Origin: Variovorax sp. MHTC-1
GTDB taxonomy: Bacteria; Pseudomonadota; Gammaproteobacteria; Burkholderiales; Burkholderiaceae_C
Direction: 5' to 3'
Length of the DNA stretch: 64,000 nt
Assembly: GCF_003984645.1 (NCBI RefSeq)
Contig: NZ_RWKI01000002.1
Span: 1-64,000 of the forward strand
Numbering within the stretch: the first letter of the stretch is position 1; each line of letters starts with the position of its first letter. The notes beneath the pieces are model-generated. The model did no database searches, was not told where the DNA came from, and saw nothing but the letters and a program-made list of their open reading frames with translations. This document shows, piece after piece, positions 52,284 through 60,098 of the stretch. Made by a program: the position numbers and the translations under genes.

Positions 52284-53255
52284 ATGGGCGAATTCGACCT
52301 CATCGCGCGCTACTTCAAGCGCCCCGCGAAGCGCTCCCCGCTCGGCGTGGGCGACGACTGCGCGCTGCTCGCGCCGGCCGCGGGCATGCAGCTCGCGGTG
52401 TCTTCCGACATGCTGGTGGAAGGCCGCCATTTCCTGTCCACCGTCGACCCGGCGCGGCTCGGCCACAAGGCGCTGGCGGTCAACCTGAGCGACCTTGCCG
52501 CCTGCGGCGCGAAGCCGCTGGCCTTCACGCTGGCGCTCTCGCTGCCGGCGGTCGACGAGGCCTGGCTCGAAGCCTTCTCGCGCGGCCTGTACGCGCTGGC
52601 CGATGCGCACGATTGCGAGTTGGTCGGCGGCGACACCACGCGCGGCCCGCTCAATCTCTGCATCACCGCCTTCGGCGAGATCCCGGCCGGCGCCGCGCTG
52701 CTGCGCTCGGGCGCCCGGCCCGGCGACGAACTCTGGGCCAGCGGCACGCTCGGCGACGCGCGGCTCGCGCTCGAGGTCTTTCGCGGCACGCTCGCGCTGC
52801 CGGCCGGGCTCTTCGAGCTGGCACGCGCGCGCATGGAACAACCCGAGCCGCGCGTGGCGCTCGGGCAGGCGCTGCGCGGCATTGCGACGGCGGCCGTCGA
52901 CCTCAGCGACGGGCTGGTCGGCGACCTCGGCCACATCCTGGCGGCCAGCGGCGTGGGCGCAACGCTCGACGCCGATGCCGCGGCCGCGTTGATCGCCGCC
53001 TGCGCCGATCCGGCGAATGCGGCGGTGCTCAGCCCGGAATTGCGGCGCGCCTGCGCGCTGGCCGGAGGCGACGACTACGAGCTGCTCTTCAGCGCGCCGC
53101 CCGACGCAAGCGCCGCGGTGCTCGAAGCCGCCCGCCGAAGCGCGACCCCGGTCGCGCGCATCGGCCGCATCGAGGCCGCCCCGGGCCTGCGCATCGTCGA
53201 TGCGCAGGGCACGCCGATCGCGCAGCGCTTCAGCGCCTTCGACCACTTCACCTGA
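52284..53255 (+). CDS. thiL: Thiamine-monophosphate kinase
   Basis: This 323-residue kinase phosphorylates thiamine monophosphate to the diphosphate. The motifs GVGDDCALL, SSDMLVEGRHF, NLSDLAACGAKPLAF, GGDTTRG, ATAAVDLSDGLVGDLGHI and GGDDYELLF are all present and correctly ordered. A GAGGAAAG RBS precedes the ATG. No TPP riboswitch was seen upstream, where repeat A3 lies. Confidence 0.95.
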   Translation: MGEFDLIARYFKRPAKRSPLGVGDDCALLAPAAGMQLAVSSDMLVEGRHFLSTVDPARLGHKALAVNLSDLAACGAKPLAFTLALSLPAVDEAWLEAFSRGLYALADAHDCELVGGDTTRGPLNLCITAFGEIPAGAALLRSGARPGDELWASGTLGDARLALEVFRGTLALPAGLFELARARMEQPEPRVALGQALRGIATAAVDLSDGLVGDLGHILAASGVGATLDADAAAALIAACADPANAAVLSPELRRACALAGGDDYELLFSAPPDASAAVLEAARRSATPVARIGRIEAAPGLRIVDAQGTPIAQRFSAFDHFT

Positions 53256-53361
53256 TCGCCCCCCGCGCGGCGGCCGCTCGCGTGCGAGATTCGGGCGCAG
53301 CAGGTATGCTGGCCGGCCTCCCGGCCGCCGACTTTCGACGCATCTTCTTGCGTCCACTCCC

Positions 53362-54279
53362 ATGCCCAGTTTCCTCTCCTTCAAGCTTCTGATTCCCCTG
53401 GCCTTCCTGAGTGCAGGCCTGTACGTGCACTTCCGCGGCCAGGTGCGGCACCGCATCGGCCGCCAGCTGAGCGACCACTCCACCTTCCTGGCCCCTCTCA
53501 ACGTGCTGATGTACTGGTTCTCTTCGGTGCCGTCGAAGCCCTACATCGACGTCCGGCAGTTCCCCGAACTGGACGTCCTGGAGAACAACTGGCAGACCAT
53601 CCGCGACGAGGGCCTGAGCCTGTTCGACGAAGGCCATATCCGTGCCGCAGCCGGCTACACCGACATCGGCTTCAACTCCTTCTTCCGCACCGGCTGGAAG
53701 CGCTTCTATCTCAACTGGTACGGCGACTTCCTGCCCTCGGCCCGTGGCCTGTGCCCGAAGACCACCGAGCTCCTGGCCGGCATTCCCTCGGTGCGCGCGG
53801 CGATGTTCGCCATCCTGCCGCCGGGCAGCAAGCTGGTGCGGCACCGCGACCCCTTCGCGGGCTCGCTGCGCTACCACCTGGGCCTCAAGGTGCCGCAGGA
53901 TGCGCCGAACTGCCGCATCTTCGTCGACGGCCAGTCCTACCACTGGAAGGAGGGCGAGGCCGTGATGTTCGACGAGACCTACATCCACTACGCGGAGAAC
54001 CTCACCGACGAGACGCGGCTGATCCTGTTCTGCGACATCGAGCGGCCGCTCAACAACCCGGTCGCGCGGTGGATCAATCGCGAGATCGGCTGGCGCATGA
54101 TCAAGGCAGCGGCCACACAGAACGTGGACGGCGAGCCGATCGGCGGCCTGAACAAGGCCTTCGCCCAGATCTACAGGATCCGCGTGCTGGGCAAGCGCCT
54201 GAAGGCCTGGAACAAGCCCAGCTACTACGCCGTCAAGTGGTTGATCTTCGGCGGCCTGTTCTACCTGCTCTTCTTCTGA
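53362..54279 (+). CDS. lpxO: LpxO-like Fe/2-oxoglutarate dioxygenase (lipid A 2-hydroxylase family)
   Basis: This 305-residue aspartyl/asparaginyl-hydroxylase-family protein has an N-terminal membrane helix, the iron-binding pattern LVRHRDPFAG and YIHYAEN with a later RLILFCDIERP strand, and a hydrophobic C-terminal end. In Salmonella LpxO makes 2-hydroxymyristate on lipid A; here that role is inferred. The start is the ATG at 53362. It follows thiL by 106 nt. Confidence 0.85.
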   Translation: MPSFLSFKLLIPLAFLSAGLYVHFRGQVRHRIGRQLSDHSTFLAPLNVLMYWFSSVPSKPYIDVRQFPELDVLENNWQTIRDEGLSLFDEGHIRAAAGYTDIGFNSFFRTGWKRFYLNWYGDFLPSARGLCPKTTELLAGIPSVRAAMFAILPPGSKLVRHRDPFAGSLRYHLGLKVPQDAPNCRIFVDGQSYHWKEGEAVMFDETYIHYAENLTDETRLILFCDIERPLNNPVARWINREIGWRMIKAAATQNVDGEPIGGLNKAFAQIYRIRVLGKRLKAWNKPSYYAVKWLIFGGLFYLLFF

Positions 54280-54388
54280 GCGCCGGCGCGGCGTGCCGAA
54301 GTGTGCGTTGTTGCTCGTGCGCGATCGGGCCGGGGCCTGAAATCATCGGAAAATAGGGGCCCACGAAATCATCCAGGTGCCGCCGAGC

Positions 54389-55225
54389 ATGCACGCGACA
54401 ACCCTTGACGAGCTGTTTGCCCAGAACCACTCGCTGCCCACGGTGCCGAAGGTAGTGCGTGATTTGATCGAGGTTCTGCAGAACGACAACGCCACGCTGG
54501 CGCAGGTGGCTCGCAAGATCGACGTCGACCAGGTGCTCACGGCCAAGATGCTGCGTCTGGCCAACTCGCCGTACTACGGCGTCCGCAAGAAGATCTCGAC
54601 CATCGAGGAGGCCATTCGCATGCTCGGCCTGTCCTCGATCCGGACGCTGGTGGTCAGCTCGAACCTCGCAGGCGCTTTCAAGCGGATCCCCAACGTCGAC
54701 CTGCCGATGTTCTGGCGCCACAGCCTGCGCGTCGCTTCCGTCGCGCGCCACCTGGCCGGCACGACGCGCGCCGTCGACCCGAACCTCGCTTTCACGGTGG
54801 GCAGCATGCACGCGATCGGCCACCTGATCATGTCCATCGCCATGCCCGCGCAGATGGCGCCGCTCGACGCCTCCTCTCCGATCGATGCCATGAACCGGCT
54901 TCAGGTCGAGGAGCAGGCTTTCGGCTTCCACTTCGGCGACGTCAGCGCCAAGCTGGCATCGCGCTGGAATTTCTCCGACGAGTTCATCACGGCCCTCGCC
55001 GGCTTCGCGCGGCCCATAGGCGTGCAGGCCTTCGATCCGCTCGCCGGCATCGTGCACCTGGCCGTTTGGCGAGTGGCCCTGGATCGCGAAGGCGCGTCGG
55101 CCATCGAGGCCCTCGAAGGCTGGCCCTCGGACGTCGCGCAGGCCGCGGGCGCCTCGCGCGAAATGCTGCAGGAGATGCCTACGCCGGCGGAACTCGCAGC
55201 CGATCTCGAGGTCATGATCGGCTGA
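54389..55225 (+). CDS. HDOD-domain signalling protein
   Basis: This 278-residue protein is a single HDOD domain, with the family patterns LPTVPKVVRDLIEVLQN, AKMLRLANSPYYGVRKKISTIEEAIRMLG and LRVASVARHLAG. The HD-type metal residues are changed (SMHAIGHLIM), as is usual for HDOD, so it acts by protein-protein contact rather than hydrolysis. It may be linked to the hybrid kinase that converges on its end at 11 nt. An upstream GTG at 54377 is an alternative start. Confidence 0.85.
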   Translation: MHATTLDELFAQNHSLPTVPKVVRDLIEVLQNDNATLAQVARKIDVDQVLTAKMLRLANSPYYGVRKKISTIEEAIRMLGLSSIRTLVVSSNLAGAFKRIPNVDLPMFWRHSLRVASVARHLAGTTRAVDPNLAFTVGSMHAIGHLIMSIAMPAQMAPLDASSPIDAMNRLQVEEQAFGFHFGDVSAKLASRWNFSDEFITALAGFARPIGVQAFDPLAGIVHLAVWRVALDREGASAIEALEGWPSDVAQAAGASREMLQEMPTPAELAADLEVMIG

Positions 55226-55235
55226 CCGCCGAGGC

Positions 55236-57050
55236 TCAGCGCGTCGAGAGCGCCAACGGCGAGGTATCGAGGCCCGCGAACGAGGAATCGAGCTCGCGCC
55301 CGTTCAGCACGAAGGTCATGGCGCGGTACAGCTCGCTCGGCAGCACCGGCTTGTGCAGCAGCGGCACGCCGCTGGCGCGCGCTTCACGCAGGCGCTGCGG
55401 CGCAGTGTCGCCGGTGATCAGGAGCGCCGGCAGTTCGGCGCCCAATTCGGCGCGCAGCGCGGCGATCGCCTCCGCGCCGGTGCGCAGTTCGCGCAGGCGG
55501 TAGTCGCTGATGACCAGGCCCGGCGGACGGGCGCGCGCGAGCGCCTGCGCCTCTTCGATGGAGTCGGCCACGTCGCAGTCGCAGCCCCAGGCGTCGAGCA
55601 GCTGGCGCATGCCGGTGCGCACCGACTCGTCGTCGTCGATCACCAGCACGCGCACATCGAACACGTTCGGCCCGCTGGGCGCGATGTCGGCACTGCCGGC
55701 CACCACGCCGATGCGAGCGACGGGCAGGCTGAGCCGGAAGACGGTGCCGCGCCCCGGCTTCGAAACCAGCGTGAGCTGTTGCCCGAGCGCCCGCGCCAGT
55801 CCCTGGGCAATGGCCAGGCCCAGGCCGAGGCCCTTGCGCCGGTCGCGCTCCGCATTGCCGAGCTGGTGGAATTCGCGAAAGATCGCCTGGTGCTGCGAGG
55901 GCTCGATGCCGATGCCGGTGTCCCACACCTCGACCAGCAGCGCCTCGCCGCGCGCGCGGCACCCCACCAGCACGCCGCCGCGCTCGGTGTAGCGGATCGC
56001 GTTCGACACCAGGTTGCGCAGGATCAGGGCCACCAGCGCCGGGTCCGCGTGCACTGCCGCATCGGTTTCGCGCGAGCGGTAGACGATGCCCTTGGCGTCG
56101 GCCTGCGGCGCGAGCTCGTTCTCGATCTTGTTGAGCAAGGGCTGCAGATGGAAAGACTGCATCTGCGGCTCGACCACGCCGGCCTCGATGCGCGAGAAGT
56201 CGAGCAGGGTGTCGAGCATCTCGGCCGAGGCCTGCCAGGTGGCGCGCGCATTCGCCAGCGCATCGTACTGGCCGGCCGAAAGCTTGCTGCGCGCCAGCAC
56301 TTCGAGGAACAGGCCCTGCGCATGGATCGGCTGGCGCAGGTCGTGGCTGGCCGCGGCGAGGAACCTGGACTTGGCGAGGTTGGCTTCCTCGGCCGCGCGG
56401 TGCGCCGCCTGCGCATGCTCGGTCTCGACGCGCAGGCGTTCGATGAGTTCGAGGTTCTCGAAGCGCAGGCCGATCGCGGCGCGCGCCGCGCGCGAGCCGT
56501 TGCGCGCCTGGCCCAGCAGGGCCGCCGTATAGAGGAGCGCGGCCACGCCCAGGGCGTCGTACGCCGGATCGTCCATGGTCCACAGCTTCGTCCCCAGCAC
56601 GATCAGCTCGGCGGCGCCGAACACGATGAACACCGGCAGGATCGGCGCCAGGGACGACATCGAGCTGCCCGCCACGCCGGCCAGCACGGCCACCACCAGG
56701 ATGCTGCCTGCGACCGTGGTGGTGCCCAGCGCGGCCCAGGCCAGCGCGCCCCAGGCCGCGCCGTCGATCGCATTGAGCACCATCTTGTGCCGCAGCAGCC
56801 GGCGCGCACGCTCCGGGCTGATCTCGGACGCCAGCCAGCGCCGCGCCTCCCACGCCAGGTACAGCTTCAGCACCACGATGGCCGCGCACCAGGCGCGCAG
56901 CGCCACTGCGTTGCGCTCGTTGGAGAGCACCCACACGAGCAGCAACGCGACCAGGATGGTCGGAATGACCGAGCTTCCGATATTGCCCAGCTGCAGCCGC
57001 AGTTGCTCGACCAGCATGCGCTCCTCGGGCAGGCGGGAGCGCTCTGTCAT
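55236..57050 (-). CDS. Hybrid sensor histidine kinase with C-terminal receiver
   Basis: This 604-residue protein has about five to six TM helices in the first 190 residues, a coiled-coil-like linker, an H-box (LAAASHDLRQPIHAQGLFL), ATPase boxes (SNAIRYT, DTGIGIEPSQ, GLGLGLAIAQGL) and a C-terminal receiver (VLVIDDDESVRTG, VISDYRL, LHKPV). It shares a TGATG junction with the NarL-type regulator before it, so the pair is one unit. Phosphate should move from the H-box to its own receiver and on to the regulator or a relay partner. Confidence 0.9.
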   Translation of the reverse strand: MTERSRLPEERMLVEQLRLQLGNIGSSVIPTILVALLLVWVLSNERNAVALRAWCAAIVVLKLYLAWEARRWLASEISPERARRLLRHKMVLNAIDGAAWGALAWAALGTTTVAGSILVVAVLAGVAGSSMSSLAPILPVFIVFGAAELIVLGTKLWTMDDPAYDALGVAALLYTAALLGQARNGSRAARAAIGLRFENLELIERLRVETEHAQAAHRAAEEANLAKSRFLAAASHDLRQPIHAQGLFLEVLARSKLSAGQYDALANARATWQASAEMLDTLLDFSRIEAGVVEPQMQSFHLQPLLNKIENELAPQADAKGIVYRSRETDAAVHADPALVALILRNLVSNAIRYTERGGVLVGCRARGEALLVEVWDTGIGIEPSQHQAIFREFHQLGNAERDRRKGLGLGLAIAQGLARALGQQLTLVSKPGRGTVFRLSLPVARIGVVAGSADIAPSGPNVFDVRVLVIDDDESVRTGMRQLLDAWGCDCDVADSIEEAQALARARPPGLVISDYRLRELRTGAEAIAALRAELGAELPALLITGDTAPQRLREARASGVPLLHKPVLPSELYRAMTFVLNGRELDSSFAGLDTSPLALSTR

Positions 57051-57670
57051 CAGGCGACCAGGCCCCGGCGCCGGGCCGCGAAGCCGGCTTCCGACCGGCT
57101 CGACACCTGCAGCGCGGCCAGAACCGCCTGCACGTGGCCGCGCACGGTGTTCTCCGAGAGGTTGAGCCGGCGCCCGATGACCTTGTTCGAGAGTCCCTGG
57201 CACATCAGGTCGAGCACCTCGCTCTGGCGCGGCGTCAGAAGCTGGCGCGAGGCATCGCCTTCGCTCGCCGACATGGGCGCCGAGGATGCGGCCGCGACCG
57301 GCAGGCCCCGCCGCAGCTGATCGATCACGGCGAGGATCTTGTCGGCCGGTTCGGCCTTGGACACGAAGGCGAGCGCGCCGCGCTCCATGGCCAGCCTGAC
57401 GTTGTGATGCGCGACGTCGGAAGAGAGGATGACCACCGCCGCCTCCGGCCACTTACGCTTGACGAGCGCGATGCCTTCCAGGCCGTTGAGCCCGTGCAGC
57501 TGGATGTCCAGCAGAACCAGCGCCGGGCTTTCCATCGGCGCACGCATGGCCTCCTCGAGCGAGGCCGCTTCTGCCACTTCCACGTCGGCGATGCCCGCGG
57601 CAAGCACCATGCGCAGTCCGCAGCGGAACAGCGCGTGGTCGTCGATGAGAAGAATTCTGGGCGGCAGCAT
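57050..57670 (-). CDS. NarL/LuxR-type response regulator
   Basis: This 206-residue regulator has a receiver (ILLIDDHALFRCGL, VLLDIQLHGLNG, AFVSKAEPADK) and a LuxR HTH (LTPRQSEVLDLMCQGLSNKVIGRRLNLSENTVRGHV). The start is taken as ATG 57670, which gives the normal distance to the receiver; an ATG at 57712 adds 14 residues with little conservation. Its stop overlaps the kinase start by one base. Confidence 0.9.
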   Translation of the reverse strand: MLPPRILLIDDHALFRCGLRMVLAAGIADVEVAEAASLEEAMRAPMESPALVLLDIQLHGLNGLEGIALVKRKWPEAAVVILSSDVAHHNVRLAMERGALAFVSKAEPADKILAVIDQLRRGLPVAAASSAPMSASEGDASRQLLTPRQSEVLDLMCQGLSNKVIGRRLNLSENTVRGHVQAVLAALQVSSRSEAGFAARRRGLVA

Positions 57671-57815
57671 GAGGGCGAGGCAATCTCGAAAAGCGCGATC
57701 ATTCTGCGTCACTACGGCGGGCCTTCGCCCGGTCCAAATGGACTATTTACCCGCCAGCGCGTTGCGGCGACGATCCATAGCCAAAAGTTCACAAACCCCG
57801 CCCTCTTCCCGCCGA

Positions 57816-58091
57816 ATGAAACCTCTCATCGAAATCCACCGCATCGGAACGGACGCCTATGGCTACCGCATCAGTGCTCTAGGCGGCGATGGGCAGGACA
57901 AGAGCGGCAGCGGCGCTTTCGATTCGCTGGAGCACTGCCTGTTCGACGCCGGCGCCTCGCTGGGCACGTATTTCTCGCGCGTGGAACTCAATCTCGAAGG
58001 CATGTTCCTGGGCTCCTGTTCTACCGACACGCTGCGCCGCAATCCCAAGGGCGTGGCCCAGCGTATCCGGCAGCACTTCCAGCCGGCCTGA
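57816..58091 (+). CDS. Small hypothetical protein, paralogue of the one at 22294
   Basis: A 91-residue alpha/beta protein with no recognised domain. It shares a similar order of elements with the 22294 product: an early EI strand with G...Y, a central helix SLEHCLFDAGASLGTYFS and a strand ending in GS. Identity is low by eye and should be tested. The stop codon directly abuts the stop of the LysR gene on the other strand. Confidence 0.65.
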   Translation: MKPLIEIHRIGTDAYGYRISALGGDGQDKSGSGAFDSLEHCLFDAGASLGTYFSRVELNLEGMFLGSCSTDTLRRNPKGVAQRIRQHFQPA

Positions 58092-59000
58092 TCAACCCTC
58101 TTTCAGCGCACGCTGCAAGGTCTCGATGAAGCTGCGGCTCGCGGCCGACAGCGAACGCCCGCGCTTGGTCACGACCGAGATGTCGCGCGACACGCGCGGC
58201 GCGGCGATGGGCCGCACGACCAGCGCCGGGTCGCCCGCGGCCTTGGCGAAGGCCGAGGGCATGATCGACGCGCCCATGCCGCTGGCCGTCATCCAGAGCG
58301 CGGTCGAGAGGAACGAGACTTCGTTGACCACGTTGAGCGCCACGCCGGCCTGCGCCGCCGTGCCGTCGATCAGCGGACGGATGCCGTAGCCGGGGCGCAC
58401 CGTGATCAGCGGGTGGCCGCCGAGATCCACCCAGCGCACCGCCTTCTTCGCCGACGCCAGCGCATGGTCGCGCGTGCAGACCAGCGCCAGGTGGTCGCGC
58501 AGCAAGGTCTGGGTTTCGACCTCGGCGCCCGGACGCTCGGGCGTGCCGATGCCGAAGTCCACATGCTCGCCGATGATGCGCGAGACGAACTGGTCGGGCG
58601 CGCAGTCGTCCACCACCACCCGCACTTGCGGATGCGCTTCGCCGAAACGCCGGATCGCCGCCGGCATCAAAAAGGAAGCCAGCGTCGGCGTGATGGCAAG
58701 GCAGACGCGGCCGCGCTGCAACTGCGAGAGCTCGCGGAAATCGGCAGAGAGCGAATCGACGTCGCGCAGGATGCGCTCGGCCGTGGGCAGCATCTCGGAG
58801 GCCGCGGCGGTCGGCTGCAGCGAGCGCGTGGTGCGGTCGAACAGCCGCGTGCCCAGGCCCTCCTCGAGCTGGCGGATCAGCATGCTCACGGCCGACTGCG
58901 TGACATAGAGCTTCTCGGCCGCGGCGCTGAGCTTGCGCAGCTGATGCACCGCGAGAAAGGCGCGCAGCTGGCGGATCGTGGGGCTGAACTTCTGATTCAT
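58092..59000 (-). CDS. LysR-family transcriptional regulator
   Basis: This 302-residue regulator has the N-terminal winged helix (IRQLRAFLAVHQLRKLSAAAEKL, VTQSAVSMLIRQLEEGLGTRLFDRTTRSL) and a type-2 periplasmic-fold effector domain. It is divergent from the Bug receptor and monooxygenase and presumably controls them. The intergenic palindrome at 59016-59046 is the likely binding site. The effector should be the compound imported or degraded by the operon. Confidence 0.93.
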   Translation of the reverse strand: MNQKFSPTIRQLRAFLAVHQLRKLSAAAEKLYVTQSAVSMLIRQLEEGLGTRLFDRTTRSLQPTAAASEMLPTAERILRDVDSLSADFRELSQLQRGRVCLAITPTLASFLMPAAIRRFGEAHPQVRVVVDDCAPDQFVSRIIGEHVDFGIGTPERPGAEVETQTLLRDHLALVCTRDHALASAKKAVRWVDLGGHPLITVRPGYGIRPLIDGTAAQAGVALNVVNEVSFLSTALWMTASGMGASIMPSAFAKAAGDPALVVRPIAAPRVSRDISVVTKRGRSLSAASRSFIETLQRALKEG

Positions 59001-59015
59001 CAGGGGAAATCATAT

Positions 59016-59046
59016 TTCATTCGTAATTTATTGATTTACGAATGAA
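59016..59046. promoter_or_regulatory. 31-bp palindromic operator between LysR and Bug genes
   Basis: TTCATTCGTAA at 59016-59026 and TTACGAATGAA at 59036-59046 are perfect 11-bp inverted arms around a 9-nt AT-rich spacer. The site lies in the only AT-rich block of the region, 16 bp before the LysR start and 53 bp before the Bug start. LysR-type sites usually have a T-N11-A core within a dyad, which fits here. Confidence 0.75.
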
Positions 59047-59098
59047 TAAGGCTGCCGTCCAATGCGCGCTGGAGACAGACATTCACGAAGGAACGACG

Positions 59099-60088
59099 AT
59101 GACAAGGAGCTTCGCCCGCGTACTGGTTCCGCTGGTCGCCGCCTGCGCCCTGCTCGCAGGCCCTGCCCGTGCCCAGGTGTCCGCCACGGACTTTCCCAAC
59201 AAGCCGATCCGCATCGTCGTGACCTTCCCGCCCGGCGGCAGCGCCGACGCGGTGGTGCGCATGCTGGTGCCGCGGCTCAACGAGAAGCTCGGCCAGGCGG
59301 TGGTGGTCGACAACCGGCCCGGCGCCGGCGGCAACGTCGGCCTCGCCGTGGTGGCGAAGGCGCCGGGCGACGGCTACACGCTGGGCGTGGGCGCCGCCGG
59401 CGCGCTGTCGGCCAACACCAGCCTCTATGCGCAGATGCCCTTCGACCCGTCGAAGGACTTCAAGCCGGTCGGCATGCTCGCAGCCATTCCCTTCGTGATC
59501 GTGGGCCATCCCTCGCTCGCTGCGAAGACGCAGGCGCAGTTGATCGCGCTGGCGCGCGCCGAGCCGGGCAAGCTCTCGATCGGCCATGGCGGCAACGGCA
59601 CGGCCATGCACCTGTCGGCCGCGCTGTTCAGCCAGATGGCCGAGGTCAAGCTGGTCGAAGTGCCCTACCGCGGCTCGGGGCCGGCGGCGGTCGACGCGAT
59701 CGCGGGCCAGATCCCGCTGGCGGTGGTCGACCTGCCTTCCGCGCTGCAGCAGATCAAGGCCGGCAAGCTGATCGCCTTCGCGGTGACCAGCAGCGAGCGC
59801 CAGCCGATGCTGCCGGACGTGCCCACGGTGGCCGAGGCCGGCCTGCCCGGCTACGACTCCACCGGCTGGTTCGGCGTGGTGGCGCCGGCCGACACGCCGG
59901 CGCCCGTGGTCGCGCGCCTCAATGCCGAGATCAACGCGGCGCTCAACGACGAACAGGTGAAGAGCGCGATGCGCAACCTGGGCGTGGAGCCCGCGCCCGG
60001 CACCTCGAAGGCCTTCGACGACTACATCCGCGCCGAGACCCGGAAATGGGCCAAGGTGATCAAGGCCGCCAACATCAGGATCGAGTGA
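59099..60088 (+). CDS. Bug-family receptor of the LysR-controlled locus
   Basis: This 329-residue receptor has a signal peptide ending near ARAQ and the motifs IRIVVTFPPGGSADAVVRML, DNRPGAGGNVG and PYRGSGPAAVDAIAG. The AAGGA RBS is correct for ATG 59099; the frame stays open upstream but through the palindrome and without an RBS. It precedes the FAD monooxygenase by 10 nt, so the ligand is probably an aromatic or hydroxylated acid that the enzyme attacks. Confidence 0.92.
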   Translation: MTRSFARVLVPLVAACALLAGPARAQVSATDFPNKPIRIVVTFPPGGSADAVVRMLVPRLNEKLGQAVVVDNRPGAGGNVGLAVVAKAPGDGYTLGVGAAGALSANTSLYAQMPFDPSKDFKPVGMLAAIPFVIVGHPSLAAKTQAQLIALARAEPGKLSIGHGGNGTAMHLSAALFSQMAEVKLVEVPYRGSGPAAVDAIAGQIPLAVVDLPSALQQIKAGKLIAFAVTSSERQPMLPDVPTVAEAGLPGYDSTGWFGVVAPADTPAPVVARLNAEINAALNDEQVKSAMRNLGVEPAPGTSKAFDDYIRAETRKWAKVIKAANIRIE

Positions 60089-60098
60089 GAAGCGACGA

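Noticed and set aside
50307..53501. Very long minus-strand open frame opposite the antiporter, ybdK and thiL genes
   Set aside because: It runs through three well-supported genes on the other strand, its translation is low-complexity (Arg/Ala/Gly-rich) and it has no recognisable motif. Long antisense frames are expected at this GC content.
54389..55225. Loss of the HD metal residues in the HDOD protein as a sign of inactivation
   Set aside because: HDOD domains normally lack the HD hydrolase residues, so this is family-typical and not a special change.
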